Origin: Colletes latitarsis
Lineage: Eukaryota > Arthropoda > Insecta > Hymenoptera > Colletidae
Length of the DNA: 64,000 nt
Direction of reading: 5' to 3'
Assembly (NCBI RefSeq): GCF_051014445.1
Contig: NW_027488368.1
Location: 8,432,001 to 8,496,000, forward strand
In this document: piece by piece, positions 61,300 to 64,000 of the stretch
Numbering within the stretch: the first letter of the stretch is position 1
How the letters are laid out: every line of letters begins with the position of its first letter
Program-made: the position numbers and the translations under genes
The notes under the pieces: generated by a model
Told to the model about the DNA's origin: nothing
Database searches by the model: none
What the model saw: the letters and a program-made list of their open reading frames with translations, nothing else

Positions 61300-64000
61300 T
61301 TTTCTGGTTTGGATCACGTAGTAATGCGGTACGACACCGAAACAGTCAATTAAACTGGTTGCGATCAATATTTTAGAGGATAACGCCGGTTATGTTTCGG
61401 CTAGGTCTGGGATTTGTCCTCATCTGACTCGTACTTTCACGTTTTTCGCATTTTTGTTGGCCAGATCCTGGGTTTTTTCTGGTTTGGATCCCGTAGTAAT
61501 GTGGTTCCACAACGAAACAGTCAAATAAACCTGGTTGAGATTAATATTTTAGAGGATAACGCCGGTTATGTCTCGGGTATGACTGGGATTTGTCCTCATC
61601 TGGCTCGTACTTTCACGTTTTTCGCATACTTGTTGGCCAGATCCTGGCCTTTTTCTGGTTTGGATCACGTAGTAATGCGGTACCACACCGAAACAGTCAA
61701 TTAAACCTGGTTGCGATTAATATTTTAGAGGATAACGCCGGTAATGTCTCGGTTAGGTCTGGTATTTGCCCTCATCTGGCGCGTACTTTCGCATTTTTCG
61801 CATTCTTGTTGGCCAGATCCTGGCCTTTTTCTGGCTTGGACCACGTAGTAATGTGGTACCACACCGAAACAGTCAATTAAACCTGGTTGCGAATAATATT
61901 TTAGAGGATAACGCTGGTTATGCCTGGGATAGTTCTGGTATTTGCAATTATCTGGCTCATACTTTCGCATTTTTCGCATTCTTGTTGGCCAGATCCTGGG
62001 TTTTTTCTGGTTTGGATCCCGTAGTAGTGTGGTTCCACAACGAAACAGTCAATTAAACCTGGTTGAGATTAATATTTTAGAGGATAACGCCGGTTATGTC
62101 TCGGGTAGGTCTGGGATTTGTCCTCATCTGGCTCGTACTTTCACGTTTTTCGCATACTTGTTGGCCAGATCCTGGCCTTTTTCTGGTTTGGATCACGTAG
62201 TAATGTGGTGCCACACTGAAACAGTCATTAAAAACATGTTCTGATTCGTATTTTAGAGGATAACGCTGTTTATGTCAGGCATAGTTCTGGTATTTGCAAT
62301 CTTCTGGCTCATAATTTCGCATTTTTCGCATACTTGTTGGCCAGATCCTGGCCTTTTTCTGGTTTGGATCACGTAGTAATGTGGTTCCACAACGAAACAG
62401 TCAATTAAACCTGGTTGCGATCAATATTTTAGAGGATAACGCCGGTTATGTCTCGGTTAGGTCTGGGATTTGCCCCCATCTGGCTCGTACTTTCGCATTT
62501 TTCGCATACTTGTTGGCCAGATCATGGCCTTTTTCTGGTTTGGATCACGTAGTAATGTGGTACCGCACCGAAACAGTCAATTAAACTGGTTGCGATTAAT
62601 ATTTTAGAGGATAACGCCGGTTATGTCTCGGTTTGGTCTGGGATTTGCCCTCATCTGGTTCGTACTTTCGCATTTTGCGCATACTTGTTGGCCAGATCCT
62701 GGGTTTTTTCTGGTTTGGATCCCGTAGTAGTGTGGTTCCACAACGAAACAGTCAATTAAACCTGGTTGAGATTAATATTTTAGAGGATAACGCCGGTTAT
62801 GTCTCGGGTAGGTCTGGGATTTGTCCTCATCTGGCTCGTACTTTCACGTTTTTCGCAAACTTGTTGGCCAGATCCTGGCCTTTTTCTGGTTTGGATCACG
62901 TAGTAATGTGGTACCACACTGAAACAGTCATTAAAAACATGTTCTGATTCGTATTTTAGAGGATAACGCTGTTTATGTCAGGCATAGTTCTGGTATTTGC
63001 AATCATCTGGCTCATAATTTCGCAATTTTCGCATACTTGTTGGCCAGATCCTGGCCTTTTTCTGGTTTGGATCACGTAGTAATGTGGTTCCACAACGAAA
63101 CAGTCAATTAAACCTGGTTGCGATTAATATATTAGAGGATAACGCCGGTTATGTCTCGGATAGGTCTGGGATTTGCCCTCATCTGGAACGTACTTTCGCA
63201 TTTTTCGCATTCTTGTTGGCCAGATCCTGGGTTTTTTCTGGTTCGGATCCCGTAGTAATGTGGTTCCACACCGAAACAGTCAATTGAACCTGGTTGCGAT
63301 TAATATTTTAGAAGATAACGCCGGTTATGTCTCGGTTAGGTCTGGTATTTGCCCTCATCTGGAACGTACTTTCGCATTTTTCGCATACTTGTTGGACAGA
63401 CCCTGGCCCTTTTCTGGTTTGGATCACGTAGTAGTGTGGTACCACACTGAAACAGTCAATAGAAGCTGGTTCCGATATGTATTTTAGAGGATAACGCTGG
63501 TTATGTCTGGGTTAGTTCTGGTATTTGCTATCATCTGGCACATACTTCCGCATTTTTCGCATACTTGTTGGCCAGATCCTGGCCTTTTTCTGGTTTGGAT
63601 CACGTAGTAATGCGGTACCACACCGAAACAGTCAATTAAACCTGGTTGCGATTAATATTTTAGAGGATAACGCCGGTAATGTCTCGGTTAGGTCTGGTAT
63701 TTGCCCTCATCTGGCGCGTACTTTCGCATTTTTCGCATTCTTGTTGGCCAGATCCTGGCCTTTTTCTGGCTTGGACCACGTAGTAATGTGGTACCACACC
63801 GAAACAGTCAATTAAACCTGGTTGCGAATAATATTTTAGAGGATAACGCTGGTTATGCCTGGGATAGTTCTGGTATTTGCAATTATCTGGCTCATACTTT
63901 CGCATTTTTCGCATTCTTGTTGGCCAGATCCTGGGTTTTTTCTGGTTTGGATCCCGTAGTAGTGTGGTTCCACAACGAAACAGTCAATTAAACCTGGTTG
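61300..64000 (+). repeat. Distant copy of the 38.8-40.2 kb block, plus tail of the array
   Basis: 61414, 61590, 61725 and 61942 match 39427, 39603, 39738 and 39955 at a constant offset of 21987 bp, and 61766 matches 45057 at offset 16709. A further partial copy follows: 60887 matches 63173 (offset 2286). The array continues to the window edge, so its end is not seen. Confidence 0.82.

Larger units (their letters stand above)
27544..64000 (+). repeat. Satellite array, right block (about 176-bp monomer, inverted)
   Basis: About 207 monomers of the same family as 1-21546 lie in reverse-complement orientation. A typical monomer begins GTAATGTGGTACCACAC and contains AATATTTTAGAGGATAACG and GCATACTTGTTGGCCAG. 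The block is satellite throughout; I see no gene or mobile element. Some monomers have an extra base (GGATCATCGTAGC in place of GGATCACGTAGT) and measure 177 bp. The plus-strand stop-free stretches (up to 163 codons) come from these. Long blocks are repeated with few differences, so homogenisation has been recent. Confidence 0.97.

Noticed and set aside
27814..64000. Scores of 67-163 codon readings with similar translations on the plus strand
   Set aside because: They restart every 176 bp, overlap each other in different frames and follow monomer phase. They are readings of satellite, not a protein family.
27544..64000. CENP-B box in the monomer as proof of a centromere
   Set aside because: I could not find a convincing 17-bp box by eye, and monomer length near nucleosome size is not proof of centromere function.

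Overview
The window is almost entirely tandem satellite DNA with two copies of one GC-rich non-LTR retrotransposon embedded in it. I see no host protein gene, tRNA, rRNA or CRISPR array. The satellite monomer is about 176 bp. The retrotransposon looks like the R1 clade: an ORF1 with three CCHC knuckles, an ORF2 with APE-type endonuclease and reverse transcriptase, a C-terminal CCHC, a TAATG stop-start junction and a poly(A) tail. The R1 clade is known mainly from arthropods, so I infer an insect genome; Hymenoptera is only a guess. The setting fits constitutive heterochromatin, possibly pericentromeric, which is also an inference.

Layout. 1-12589: satellite monomers in one orientation (called minus, because the long stop-free readings lie on the minus strand), organised in imperfect higher-order repeats (HORs) of 12-20 monomers. 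12590-14688: element A, a 5'-truncated copy carrying only part of the RT, the 3' UTR and a 28-nt poly(A), bounded by a perfect 14-bp target-site duplication. 14703-21546: more minus-orientation satellite. 21547-27543: element B, an apparently full-length copy of about 6.0 kb with a structured 5' UTR, ORF1, ORF2, a 3' UTR rich in inverted repeats and a 28-nt poly(A). ORF1 has an in-frame TAG and a frameshift; ORF2 has one frameshift. 27544-64000: satellite of the same family in the opposite orientation, with long, very similar HOR duplications (periods of about 1057, 2285, 3694, 5278, 4045, 3165 and 703 bp, all close to multiples of 176).

The most striking structure is that satellite orientation flips exactly at the 3' end of element B's poly(A). 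Element B has no target-site duplication, while element A has a clean one. This is either a retrotransposon-associated rearrangement, an insertion at an existing array inversion, or an assembly misjoin between near-identical elements. I found no convincing new biochemical system. The points worth following up are the inversion junction, the TAATG coupling site, the nested stem in the 5' UTR, the structured 3' UTR and the HOR history.
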